Assembly (NCBI GenBank): GCA_963789025.1
Contig: CAWBIT010000005.1
Span: forward strand, 434,001 to 498,000
Length of the DNA: 64,000 bases
Direction: 5' to 3'
Origin: AP-15 sp963789025
Lineage (GTDB): Bacteria > Pseudomonadota > Alphaproteobacteria > ATCC43930 > CGMCC-115725
Numbering within the stretch: the stretch's first letter is position 1; each line of letters opens with the position of its first letter. Below, piece by piece: positions 33,576 through 41,940 of this stretch. The notes under the pieces are model-generated. The model searched no databases. It saw only the letters and a list, made by a program, of their open reading frames with translations, and was not told the origin of the DNA. Position numbers and translations under genes: made by a program.

Positions 33576-34574
33576 TCAGTGCCAATGACCGTGACCACCG
33601 CCGAAGCCGCCCCCGCCCATCCGTGCCTCGTGCCAGCCGCCCCCCGCGCCGTGCCAGCCGCCCCCCGCGCCGTGCCAACCGCCGCCAAAGCTCGGGCCGC
33701 GCCATCCTCCATGCCAGCCCCCGCCCCAAGCCCAGTGGGATAGGCCGGGCGGCCGACCGTGAAAGCCGACGGGGCCCCCGGCGAACCCCCGATGGCCGAA
33801 ATGTGATATTCCCGCCGTCGCTCCGACGGCTGCGAAGCCGCCGGTGATGAAGCCGCCATGCCACCATCCGGGCCCGATGGCCGCGAAGGCCAGGACGGGA
33901 GGACCGATGAAGAGCGCGAAGGCGGGCGGCGTGACGATAACGAGCGGGGGCGCGGCCGCAACGACGATGGCAGGCGGCGGCAGGACAACGATCGGCGGCG
34001 GCAGCGCCGCGCCGAGCAGCGCGCCGGTAGGCGGCGGGGCCGCTGCTACGGGAGGAGCAGCCGCGGGCGGCAGCGGGGTTGCAGCGATCGCGGGCGGGGC
34101 AATCGCCGGAAGTCCGACTATCGGCGGCGGCGCTGCGTAGATCGGCGGCGGCGCGACGATCAGCGGAGGAGCGACGATGACGCCGAATGAAGCACCGACC
34201 AGCAGGCCACCCCACCCCCAGCCGCCCCCACCCCAGCCAAAATCGCTCCAGCCCCAGGCGCGGTGCCAATCCCGCCAGCCGCCGCCCGGGCCGACAAACT
34301 CCCGCCCGCCCCAGCCGCGACCGAATTGGGCCGAGGCGAAGGTTCCTCGCCACCCTGAACCGCCCCATCCATGCTTGTACCAGCCCAGATGTCGGCCGTT
34401 GTCGTGCCAGCCTCCTCCACCGCGCCAGGCTCCGGCTTGATGCCAGCCGCCGCCACCGTGCCAGCCGCCGCCGCGTCCATCTCCCCCATGATCGTGCCCC
34501 GCCTCAACTGGACCGGCGACCGTAATCGCCAGCACGGCCGCGGCGGCGACGAACAGCTTGGACGCGCCCGTCAT
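33576..34574 (-). CDS. Gly/Trp/His-rich exported low-complexity protein
   Basis: A 332-residue exported protein with a signal peptide (KLFVAAAAVLAITVAG) and extreme composition. The N-terminal third and the C-terminal third are rich in Gly, Trp and His with repeated GGGWHGAGG and GWHGG units; the centre is a Pro/Ala/Val-rich segment (IVAPPPIYAAPPPI and similar). Trp plus His density suggests a metal- or surface-binding envelope protein, but no family is assigned. It is the upstream gene of a pair with the Spy/CpxP-like protein. The low-complexity DNA could produce frame errors, but the stop-free length argues for a real gene. Confidence 0.65.
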   Translation of the reverse strand: MTGASKLFVAAAAVLAITVAGPVEAGHDHGGDGRGGGWHGGGGWHQAGAWRGGGGWHDNGRHLGWYKHGWGGSGWRGTFASAQFGRGWGGREFVGPGGGWRDWHRAWGWSDFGWGGGGWGWGGLLVGASFGVIVAPPLIVAPPPIYAAPPPIVGLPAIAPPAIAATPLPPAAAPPVAAAPPPTGALLGAALPPPIVVLPPPAIVVAAAPPLVIVTPPAFALFIGPPVLAFAAIGPGWWHGGFITGGFAAVGATAGISHFGHRGFAGGPVGFHGRPPGLSHWAWGGGWHGGWRGPSFGGGWHGAGGGWHGAGGGWHEARMGGGGFGGGHGHWH

Positions 34575-34770
34575 CGGTGATTACCCGTACAGGTCTGTCG
34601 CACTCTGAAACCCAGGAATGACTACTAACACTAACGTTCCTAATTGTGAGCGGCACTTGCGTGATGCGGGTGAATCCAAAACGCGTCAAAATAGCGTTAG
34701 CAGAACGCGAGGGCGCCTGTCGGCGCGAGTTTTCCGTTATGCTTGCCGATACATCCCCCGGAGGAAGCCG

Positions 34771-35172
34771 ATGACCGCCACGACCCCGTTTTTACAACAG
34801 GCCGAGAAGCTCAGCCCGCTGGCCTCGCGCTATGTCGAAGTTCATGGGCTGCCATGGAAGCCGACCCCATGTCCCGGGATCGACATGAAGGTGTTGCTGG
34901 AGGATCCGGAAACTGGGCTCCTGACCGCGCTCTTTCGTTGGCAGCCGGGCGCCGAGCTGGCATTGCACGAGCACGTCGAAATCGAGCAGACCTTTGTCCT
35001 CGAAGGCAGCCTCGTCGATGACGAGGGCGAGGTGCGCGCCGGCGATTACGTATGGCGCCCCAAAGGCAATCGCCACATCGCACGATCACCGAACGGCGCG
35101 CTGGTGCTGTCAATGTTCCTGAAGCCGAACATCTTCCTCGCCGGCGACGCGGCCGGCCGGGATCTGCGATAG
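34771..35172 (+). CDS. Cupin-domain protein (ChrR-like)
   Basis: A 133-residue cupin. The central RWQPGAELALHEHVEIEQTFVLEG run is present in parts: PGAELALHEH gives two metal His residues and EIEQTFVLEG a Glu, with NRHIARS supplying a third His. Such single-cupin proteins resemble the ChrR C-terminal domain. Start: ATG at 34771 with GGAGGAAG seven bases upstream. It precedes the GST gene, separated by a palindromic repeat, on the same strand. Its substrate is unknown. Confidence 0.82.
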   Translation: MTATTPFLQQAEKLSPLASRYVEVHGLPWKPTPCPGIDMKVLLEDPETGLLTALFRWQPGAELALHEHVEIEQTFVLEGSLVDDEGEVRAGDYVWRPKGNRHIARSPNGALVLSMFLKPNIFLAGDAAGRDLR

Positions 35173-35194
35173 CGACCTCTTCGGATCCTTGTAC

Positions 35195-35286
35195 TTCGCC
35201 ATTGCCGGGCTTGACCCGGCAATCCCGCGGCACTTCCATACGGCATTGCGTTCCGTGGATACCCGGGTCAACCCCGGGCATGACGA
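35195..35286. repeat. Palindromic repeat between cupin and GST genes
   Basis: The left arm (TTGCCGGGCTTGACCCGGCAA) starts near 35202 with its own hairpin; the right arm (ACCCGGGTCAACCCCGGGC) is an imperfect inverted counterpart that ends near 35280 with ATGACGA. This is a further widespread alphaproteobacterial intergenic repeat. Confidence 0.7.
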
Positions 35287-35318
35287 ATTCGAGCCGTGTG
35301 GCGGAAAAAGGATGGATC

Positions 35319-35939
35319 ATGGCGCTCAAGATCTACGGCGTCGCGCGCTCGCGCGCCTTTCGCACCTTGTGGATGGCCAAGGAGCTCGGGCTCGATTACG
35401 AGCATGTGAAGGTCGATTTCGCCACCGGCCAGACCCGCACGCCCGCGCATCTCGCGCTCAATCCCAACGGGCACGTTCCGGTCATCGACGACGACGGCTT
35501 CGTCCTCTGGGAATCGATGGCGATCAACCTCTATCTTGCGAAGAAATACGGCGCAGGCACGCTCTATCCGACCCGTCTCGAGGACGAGGCGAGAGCATGG
35601 CAGTGGAGCTTCTGGGGGATAACCGAGGTTGAGCGGCCGGTGCTGACGGTACTGTTCAACCGCGCCATTCTTTCCGAGGACAAGCGCGACGCCGCGGCGG
35701 CGGACGATGCCGAGAAGCAGCTGGCTCAGCCGCTACGCGTGCTCGACGGCGCGCTCGGCCGCAGCGCCAACTTGCTCGGCGACAATTTCACCGTCGCCGA
35801 CCTCAATGTCGCCAGCATTCTGGCCTGGGCGCGGCCGGCCCAGATCGACATGTCGCCCTTCCCGAAAGTTGCCGAGTGGCTCAAAAACTGCGCCGAGCGA
35901 CCGGCCGCACGTGCCGCCCGGCAGCTGCAGCGGGAGTAG
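35319..35939 (+). CDS. Glutathione S-transferase family protein
   Basis: A 206-residue cytosolic GST. The thioredoxin-fold N-terminal domain (KIYGVARSRAFRTLWMAKELG) contains the glutathione-contact Ser/Arg region, followed by the cis-Pro NPNGHVPVI and the Glu-Ser WESMAI pair at about residues 60-67. The all-alpha C-terminal domain ends with a basic tail. The ATG at 35319 is preceded by GGAAAAAGGATG. Its substrate is unknown. The 3' end overlaps the convergent radical SAM gene by 59 bp. Confidence 0.9.
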   Translation: MALKIYGVARSRAFRTLWMAKELGLDYEHVKVDFATGQTRTPAHLALNPNGHVPVIDDDGFVLWESMAINLYLAKKYGAGTLYPTRLEDEARAWQWSFWGITEVERPVLTVLFNRAILSEDKRDAAAADDAEKQLAQPLRVLDGALGRSANLLGDNFTVADLNVASILAWARPAQIDMSPFPKVAEWLKNCAERPAARAARQLQRE

Positions 35940-37524
35940 AGGAGGCTATGCTGCGATTTTTCGGCCGGTCGATGAAAAAGGATGCGTTCTCGCGGCCCTG
36001 GGCGCAGGCGCGCGCGAAGACGATCATGTGATGGGCGACGATCCCGACATGGATCAGCTCCTCGATGCGTCCGGCGCGCAGTGCAGGCCAGGCCATTTGC
36101 CAGAAGTTGCGGCGGTAATCGCCCAAGAGCCCGACCCGAACCAGCAGTCGCGTGATGATCCCGACGGCGCGGCGCAGATTGCCCGGGTTGAGGCGCGCCT
36201 GGGACAACGGCAGGGCAATTCGATTGATGTAAGTGTGCTGCGCATTCCACGCGAAACGGCGATAGATCGCTTCCGGGGTGTACGCGTGGCGGATCGAGCG
36301 GCGCCAATTGCGCAACACCTCGTCATAGGGGCGAGCAAAGACGACGTTCGACTCGCGGCCGCCGTCTTCGTCGAGGCGCCCGGCCGCCTGCAACCGGTCC
36401 CACAGCGGTGTTTTCGGCAAGGCCTGCAGCAGGTTGATCGTCAACATCGGGATCTGAGAGCGATCTATGAACTCGATCAGTCGATCGGCGGTCTGCGGTG
36501 TGTCGGTATCGAGGCCGAGTATGATCCCTGAGACGACCTCGATGCCGTAGCTGTTGATCGTTGCGACCGCGTCCAGCAACGGGACTGCGCGATTCTGCGA
36601 TTTCCGCATGGCGTCCAGCGCCGCCAGTTCGGGCGACTCGATGCCGCAGAAGACCGTGCAGAAATAGGCTTCGCGCATCATCGCCAAGATCTCCGGCGAT
36701 TTGGCGATATTGAGGGTCGCCTCGCAGCACAGCTGCACCGGATAGCCGCGCTGCTTTTGCCAGGCAACCAGATGAGGTAGGAGTTCCCGCGCCGCTTTCT
36801 TGTTGCCGATGAAGTTGTCGTCGACAAAATAGATTGAGGTCTTGATCCCGGCGGCGAGCAGCGCGTCGAGTTCGGCGAGGACCTGCTGCGGGGTTTTGAG
36901 ACGGGGCTGACGCCCGTAAAGCGCCGGGATGTCGCAGAATTCGCAACGATAGGGGCATCCGCTCGAAAACTGGACGCTGCCGATGAAATAGCGGCGGCCG
37001 TCGATCCGCTCATAGGCCGGGATCGGGAACTCGGCGAGCGGCAGACGCTCTCGCGTGGTAAACCGCTGTTGCGCGGCGGGCGGCCTCGCGTCCTCATCGA
37101 TCGCGCGGATCAGCGCGTCCGTCGCATCGCCGAGCTCGCCGAGGTGGAGATAATCGAATTCGGGGTACTGCTCCGGCGAGGCGGAGACCGATGGGCCGCC
37201 CAATACGGTTGTCTTGCCCGCCGCCCGCGCGCGCCGAGCCACCGCCTTGATCTCGGTCCTTTGGACATGCATCCCGCTGACAAAGACGACCTCGGCCCAG
37301 GCCATCTCCTCCTCCCTCGTCGGGCGGATGTTCTCGTCGACGATCCGCACCTCCCATGCCGGCGGCAAATAGGCGGCAACGACGAGAATCCCTTGCGGCG
37401 GCATAAACGCTCGCACCCCACCCATCAGCGGATAGGCGTACTGGAACGTGCCGAACGATGGAGCATACCGGGGAAAGACGCAGAGAATGCGCCGGCGATG
37501 ACGCACTTGAACCTGGCTCCTCAT
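35881..37524 (-). CDS. B12-binding radical SAM protein (DUF4070)
   Basis: A 547-residue radical SAM enzyme with a B12-binding domain. The N-terminal 150 residues (ILCVFPRYAP, MGGVRAFMPPQGILVVAAYLP, GGPSVSASPE) match the cobalamin-binding fold without a clear DxHxxG. The [4Fe-4S] cluster motif is Cys-x3-Cys-x2-Cys in GCPYRCEFC. The C-terminal DUF4070 region includes ARPYDEVLRNWRR and RFAWNAQHTYINR. Such enzymes, related to hopanoid and lipid-modifying HpnJ-like proteins, add a methyl or alkyl group. Substrate unknown. The last 20 residues overlap the convergent GST gene. Confidence 0.88.
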   Translation of the reverse strand: MRSQVQVRHRRRILCVFPRYAPSFGTFQYAYPLMGGVRAFMPPQGILVVAAYLPPAWEVRIVDENIRPTREEEMAWAEVVFVSGMHVQRTEIKAVARRARAAGKTTVLGGPSVSASPEQYPEFDYLHLGELGDATDALIRAIDEDARPPAAQQRFTTRERLPLAEFPIPAYERIDGRRYFIGSVQFSSGCPYRCEFCDIPALYGRQPRLKTPQQVLAELDALLAAGIKTSIYFVDDNFIGNKKAARELLPHLVAWQKQRGYPVQLCCEATLNIAKSPEILAMMREAYFCTVFCGIESPELAALDAMRKSQNRAVPLLDAVATINSYGIEVVSGIILGLDTDTPQTADRLIEFIDRSQIPMLTINLLQALPKTPLWDRLQAAGRLDEDGGRESNVVFARPYDEVLRNWRRSIRHAYTPEAIYRRFAWNAQHTYINRIALPLSQARLNPGNLRRAVGIITRLLVRVGLLGDYRRNFWQMAWPALRAGRIEELIHVGIVAHHMIVFARACAQGRENASFFIDRPKNRSIASSTPAAAAGRHVRPVARRSF

Positions 37525-37543
37525 GATTCGGGCGCCGGGATAC

Positions 37544-37972
37544 TCAGGGACGATGGTGCGGGATCGCGTCCCATACCGGCTTGAAGTCGTAGGTCGGGTA
37601 GAATTCGGTGCGATAACCGCCCCAGGCGCTCTGCTCGATGACGCGGTTCGTATCGCGCAGCTTTTCGGCGGGCACGCGCAAAATGACGACCTGGCCGATC
37701 CCCATCATCACGTACCAGGCCACGATTTCGACGCCGTCGGGCGGGAACTTGTCGTACCAGCCTGTCTGCTTCAGGTGCTCGTTTATCTGATCGACCGTTT
37801 TCGTCTGGTCGTGCCGCAGAAAGACCGTCAGCAGGAAGGAGCCCGCCTGGGGCACGGCGGCGCTCGCCGCGGGTGACTCTTGGGCCCCCACAGGAAGCGC
37901 ATTGGTTGCCGAACACAGGGCGGTGAAAAGCATGGCCGCCGCAATCGAACTCAGCTTTTCGCGTCGCTTCAT
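37544..37972 (-). CDS. Exported protein of unknown function
   Basis: A 142-residue protein with a signal peptide (SIAAAMLFTALCSATNALPVGA), followed by a hydrophilic domain (FLLTVFLRHDQTKTV, DQINEHLKQTGWYDKFP, GIGQVVILRVPAEKLRDTNR). The pattern of alternating strand-helix-strand suggests a small alpha/beta periplasmic domain. ATG at 37972 is preferred over the longer frame. It lies 20 bp upstream of the radical SAM gene (transcribed first), so both may be co-expressed. Confidence 0.65.
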   Translation of the reverse strand: MKRREKLSSIAAAMLFTALCSATNALPVGAQESPAASAAVPQAGSFLLTVFLRHDQTKTVDQINEHLKQTGWYDKFPPDGVEIVAWYVMMGIGQVVILRVPAEKLRDTNRVIEQSAWGGYRTEFYPTYDFKPVWDAIPHHRP

Positions 37973-38163
37973 CCCGCCGCCCCCCTGTAGAAACTGATGC
38001 TGTTCGCGATGGTAAACGCGAGTCCCGGCGGGGTGAACAAGCAAGTGATTGTTTTCGGATCGATCCGTGCGCTGCCGGACAGAACTCGCCAGCTAAACGT
38101 CGTTCAATGGATTCCATCGAGGTCCGGTCATGGGCAAAATAGCGATGACGGGAGGAAAACGCG

Positions 38164-38403
38164 GTGATCCGTGAGGATCCTCGGCATGACAACTTGGCTC
38201 GCAAACTTGCCGAGGAGAACACCAGACACGCGGTGCTCGCGGCCTATACAGGCGCGCTGAAGGGCTCCGAAGATAGCCGGCGCAGCGCGTTCAATGCAGC
38301 GCTGCGCGCTTATCGAATGAGCCATCCCGGCATTTCCGAAGGCGTCGTCCGCCGCCGGGTCGCCCAAATAATTTGCTTTGCGGATTGGTACCGACCAGGG
38401 TGA
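38164..38403 (+). CDS. Small conserved hypothetical protein
   Basis: A 79-residue soluble, helix-rich protein starting at a GTG with an excellent ribosome binding site (GGGAGGAAAACGC). The sequence (RHDNLARKLAEENTR, AFNAALRAYRMSHPG, RRRVAQIICFADW) is compatible with a small DNA- or protein-binding helical domain, but no family is named. It runs into, but not out of frame with, the upstream region of the Crp/Fnr gene on the same strand. Confidence 0.55.
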   Translation: MIREDPRHDNLARKLAEENTRHAVLAAYTGALKGSEDSRRSAFNAALRAYRMSHPGISEGVVRRRVAQIICFADWYRPG

Positions 38404-38537
38404 AGTGCGTCCCATTCCCTGTCATCGGAGACGGTGGGGCCGTAGCCGCCGCGACGGGAATAGCTGGCGCCGGGGCGGTCGAAACCGGCACCGAAAACCC
38501 GGATGCATCCCGTTTTGTCACGCATGCAAGGGAGGAC

Positions 38538-39287
38538 ATGCCGCTCTCGGCCGGTCATATTATCCGCAACTGGATATTGAGCGAGCTGCCCCCAGCGGAT
38601 TTCGAGCATCTTCGTCCGCACCTGGAGCAGCTTCCCCTGCGGCAGAGACAGGTTCTCCATGAGCCGGGCGCGGCGATCGAGCATGTCCATTTTATCGAAG
38701 AGGGGCTGGCCTCCGTCCTGACGACAATGCCAGACGGTGACGCGGTCGAGGTCCGAATGGCCGGCCGAGAGGGAGTGACCGGCTTTTCCTACGTGCTCGG
38801 CGCGCACTCATTGCGTCAAGAGATCATCGTGCAGGCTCCGGGAAGCGCGTTGCGGATGCGCGCGGCTATATTCAAAACCACGTTCGACCGGAGTGAATCG
38901 CTGCGGCGCACCGTTCTGCGGTACATCAATACCGCCTTATCGATGACGGCGCAGACGGCAGCCTGCAATAGCTTGCATTCGGTCGAGCAGCGTTGCGCAC
39001 GCTGGCTGCTCAACGCGAGCGATCGCATCGGCTCGAATACTATGCCGATGACCCATGAGCTTCTTGCGTTGCTGCTCGGGGTGAGACACGCCGGCGTGAC
39101 CGCGGTTGCCGGCAAACTTCAGAGCTCGGAGCTCATCCGCTATCACCGCGGCCACCTCACGATCCTCGATCGCGACGGTTTGGAACGCGTCGCCTGCGAA
39201 TGCTACGGCGCCGACCGCCAGGAGTTCGATTGGCTTACGGCCGGACCGTTTGCCAGCCCCACAAATACTGACGGGTCTGTACGTTAG
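38538..39287 (+). CDS. Crp/Fnr family transcriptional regulator
   Basis: A 249-residue regulator with an N-terminal cNMP-binding-like domain (LPLRQRQVLHEPGAAIEHV, EGLASVLTTMPDG, AGREGVTGF) and a C-terminal winged helix HTH_Crp domain (LLALLLGVRHAGVTAVAGKL, GHLTILDRDGLERVACECY). The typical FNR cysteines are absent, so it is not an oxygen-sensing Fnr. An ATG at 38538 follows GGGAGG. It may regulate neighbours, but no binding site is identified. Cyclic-nucleotide genes elsewhere in the window make a cAMP input possible. Confidence 0.88.
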   Translation: MPLSAGHIIRNWILSELPPADFEHLRPHLEQLPLRQRQVLHEPGAAIEHVHFIEEGLASVLTTMPDGDAVEVRMAGREGVTGFSYVLGAHSLRQEIIVQAPGSALRMRAAIFKTTFDRSESLRRTVLRYINTALSMTAQTAACNSLHSVEQRCARWLLNASDRIGSNTMPMTHELLALLLGVRHAGVTAVAGKLQSSELIRYHRGHLTILDRDGLERVACECYGADRQEFDWLTAGPFASPTNTDGSVR

Positions 39288-39477
39288 CGGACAGAATATG
39301 GCGAGAATAGCGTTCTGCACTATTCTGGCTAAATTTTCAGGCACAATTTGGAATACCGTAAGGCGAGGTGGGTTTACAGATTGAAGCTGCTTGCCCGCGT
39401 CAGACGCGGTTCAACTGAGTTGGCGATCCGACGCATCGGCGAGGGCAGAGGTGAACTCGATGTTGCGGAGGAACAAG

Positions 39478-39609
39478 ATGCCTTTCGATGGCACAGAATT
39501 GGGAACATTCGAAAACCATCCGCTCGCCAAACTCGGCGCGGCGTTGCTCATGGTCAGCGCCACTTTCAGCGGCGCCGTCGTGCGCCTCTTCACCACTGCC
39601 ACGACGTGA
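39478..39609 (+). CDS. Short open frame sharing a leader with the gene at 5954
   Basis: A 43-residue frame with a strong ribosome binding site (GCGGAGGAACAAG). Its first 22 residues (MPFDG, NHPLAKLGA) match the start of the 170-residue conserved gene near 5954, but the rest (LLMVSATFSGAVVRLFTT) is hydrophobic and unrelated. It could be a truncated paralogue or a genuine microprotein built on the same leader. Nothing in the neighbourhood decides between them. Confidence 0.4.
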   Translation: MPFDGTELGTFENHPLAKLGAALLMVSATFSGAVVRLFTTATT

Positions 39610-39729
39610 TTTGTTGGCGGCGAGTACCCGCGATTTCTGGGCGGACCGGCTCATCGCCGGTCCGCTCTTGATCGAACCAATCGCATGCCGCGGCGCGGCC
39701 CTCGAGGTCATCGATAAAGAGCGCAGGGA

Positions 39730-39921
39730 ATGTGGTGGTGGTTCATCATCGGGGTTTTCATCATTTTTCTGCTTCTGAGCGGCAGCAGCTGGCTCGGCTA
39801 TCGCCGTTCATACTACGGTCCGGGCAGCGCAATTGGTTTATTGGTAATCCTGTTCTTGTTGTTATGTTTCGTCATCATTTTTGCCGGTCTGTGGTGGAGT
39901 TGGTATGGCTGGTGGTGGTAA
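39730..39921 (+). CDS. Trp-rich two-helix membrane microprotein
   Basis: A 63-residue hydrophobic protein starting MWWWF and ending WYGWWW. Two predicted transmembrane helices (FIIGVFIIFLLLSG and AIGLLVILFLLLCFVIIFAG) flank a short loop (YRRSYYGPGS). A weak AGGGA lies upstream of the ATG. The Trp clusters at both ends suggest membrane-interface anchoring. No family is known to me; small membrane proteins are often stress-related, but this is a guess. Confidence 0.5.
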   Translation: MWWWFIIGVFIIFLLLSGSSWLGYRRSYYGPGSAIGLLVILFLLLCFVIIFAGLWWSWYGWWW

Positions 39922-40012
39922 AGCCGGTGCTTCGCAGGCGGGCCGGGTGCTGCAATCGGCCGCGATTGGGCGTAGACATTTGGGCTGACCGGCAAACAAC
40001 CCTGGCTCTCGC

Positions 40013-41308
40013 ATGAATTATCGAACATTGCTGCGCGACATGTTCGATGCCGCCGTCGGGGCCGCCGCGCCGGCGCTGTGCGTTCCGAAGCACCTGCCTG
40101 AGCCGCCCAAGGGCAGGACCGTCGTCGTCGGTGCCGGGAAGGCCGCCGCTTCTATGGCGGCGGCTGTCGAGGCGAACTGGTCGGGGCCCATCGAGGGGCT
40201 CGTCGTCACCCGGTACGGCCACGCCGTGCCGTGCCGGCATATCGAGGTGATCGAGGCGGCGCACCCGGTGCCGGACGCCGCTGGGCGCGAAGCGGCTCGG
40301 CGGATTCTCGCCAGGGTCAAGGGGCTCGGGCCGGACGACCTCGTCTTGTGTCTGCTTTCCGGCGGCGGTTCGTCGCTGCTGGCGCTCCCCGCCGCCGGGG
40401 TCACGCTCGAGGACAAGCAGGGGATCAATCGGGCATTGCTGCGCAGCGGCGCCCATATCGGAGAAATGAATACCGTCCGCAAGCATCTGTCGGCGATCAA
40501 GGGCGGCAGACTTGCGATCGCGGCGACGCCTGCGCCAGTCGTCTCGCTGATGATTTCGGACGTACCGGGAGACGACCCGTCGGTCATCGCATCGGGTCCG
40601 ACCGTACCAGATCCGACCACCTCCGCAGCGGCGATCGCAATACTCGAGAAGTACCGGATCGAAATCCCCGCATCCGTGCTGAAACACCTGCGAGGGCCGA
40701 CAGCCGAGACGCCAAAGCCCGGCGACATCCGTTTTCGCAACGTGACGAACCTTGTCGTTGCCACGCCGCAAGACGCTCTCGAGGCCGCCGCGCGGGTCGC
40801 GCGCGATGCCGGGTTCCGGCCGCTGATCCTCGGCAACGCGATCGAGGGTGAGGCGCGTGACGTCGGGCTGGTTCACGCCGGCATCGCCAAGCAGGCCGCG
40901 GGCTACGGGCAGCCGGCGGAGCCTCCTTGCGTGTTGATCTCGGGCGGCGAGACGACGGTCACGGTGCGCGGCGGCGGGCGTGGCGGGCGGAACGCCGAAT
41001 TCCTGTTGAGCCTCGCCGTGGCGCTCGATGGGCACGCCGGGATTGCGGCGATGGCTGCCGATACCGACGGCATCGACGGCAGCGCGGATAATGCCGGTGC
41101 GTTCCTCTTCCCCAATTCCGTGGAGCGCGCCGCCCAGGCCGGGCTCAGCCTCGCGGCGCATCTAACCAATAATGATGCTTATTTGGTGTTTGCCCGGCTC
41201 GGCGACCTGCTGATCACCGGCCCCACGCGCACGAACGTCAACGATTTCCGGGCCATTCTGATCGACGAGAGCTCGCGTTCGAACAAGCCGCGACCGCCAT
41301 CGCGATAA
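40013..41308 (+). CDS. gckA: Glycerate 2-kinase (MOFRL family)
   Basis: A 431-residue kinase of the GckA/TtuD type, which phosphorylates glycerate at the 2-position in serine-cycle or tartrate/glycerate metabolism. The family motifs are VVVGAGKAAASMA near residue 38, LLSGGGSSLLALP near 115, NTVRKHLSAIKGG near 155 and, in the C-terminal MOFRL region, GGRNAEFLL with TDGIDGS and the DNAGAF segment. The tail of about 15 residues is basic and non-conserved. It is monocistronic; the convergent PepSY gene is one base away. Confidence 0.92.
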   Translation: MNYRTLLRDMFDAAVGAAAPALCVPKHLPEPPKGRTVVVGAGKAAASMAAAVEANWSGPIEGLVVTRYGHAVPCRHIEVIEAAHPVPDAAGREAARRILARVKGLGPDDLVLCLLSGGGSSLLALPAAGVTLEDKQGINRALLRSGAHIGEMNTVRKHLSAIKGGRLAIAATPAPVVSLMISDVPGDDPSVIASGPTVPDPTTSAAAIAILEKYRIEIPASVLKHLRGPTAETPKPGDIRFRNVTNLVVATPQDALEAAARVARDAGFRPLILGNAIEGEARDVGLVHAGIAKQAAGYGQPAEPPCVLISGGETTVTVRGGGRGGRNAEFLLSLAVALDGHAGIAAMAADTDGIDGSADNAGAFLFPNSVERAAQAGLSLAAHLTNNDAYLVFARLGDLLITGPTRTNVNDFRAILIDESSRSNKPRPPSR

Positions 41309-41309
41309 T

Positions 41310-41828
41310 TCAATCCAGCTTTTCCGTAACCTTTTTTGCCGTGGTGCCCTGCAACAAGGTGACCTCTGCAATCGCATGGCCATCCTGCAGATCGGGAAAG
41401 ATGCTGACCGCGCGGAACCCGGAATTCTCCTTCACCGCCGCGTCGGCCGCGGCGACGAGCGAGGTCTTCGCTTTTGCCATCGCGGCCTTCTGATCCGCCG
41501 CATCGTTGAGCTCGTCGGCGTCGGAGATCTTTTCGGTTTTTACGATCGCACCGGTTTTCGGATCGGCGACGACTTCGGAAAAGTCGTCACCTTTGGTGGT
41601 GTAAATCGAAATCTGCAGTTTGCCGTCGTCGATCTCGAACTGGGCCGAGATCGGCTGACCCTCGCGCTCACCGGCCTTGAGGCCGTCCTGCAATGTAAAA
41701 GTCGTATCCTTGAGCGCGGCAGCCATTGCTTCGAGCTCGTCGTCTTGCGCCCAGGCCGGGCCGGCACCGGCGCTAGATAGGCCGCCGGCCGCAACAAGCA
41801 CGAGCAATCGAAGCGCTCTTGACAGCAT
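41310..41828 (-). CDS. PepSY-domain secreted protein
   Basis: A 172-residue exported protein with a signal peptide (LLVLVAAGGLSSAGAGPAWA) and two PepSY-like segments: DDGKLQISIYTTKGDDFSEVV with a DPKTGAIVKTEK hairpin, then a shorter C-terminal half. PepSY domains inhibit or chaperone peptidases and are common in periplasmic proteins. The gene faces glycerate kinase and is divergent from the chromate transporter pair. Confidence 0.78.
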   Translation of the reverse strand: MLSRALRLLVLVAAGGLSSAGAGPAWAQDDELEAMAAALKDTTFTLQDGLKAGEREGQPISAQFEIDDGKLQISIYTTKGDDFSEVVADPKTGAIVKTEKISDADELNDAADQKAAMAKAKTSLVAAADAAVKENSGFRAVSIFPDLQDGHAIAEVTLLQGTTAKKVTEKLD

Positions 41829-41940
41829 GTTCTCTCAACCTTTCTAAAGCCGCGCCGGTGTTGCACGATAGCGAACCAGGAGGGAGGTGTCAGCCCCGCT
41901 TGCCAAGGAGCGGATCGGCCATAGACGCCAGGGTGATGCC

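Noticed and set aside
33556..34368. Long minus-strand frame fused ahead of the Spy/CpxP-like protein
   Set aside because: The part above 33555 is a shadow of the Gly/Trp/His-rich gene in another frame; the signal peptide marks the true start at 33555.
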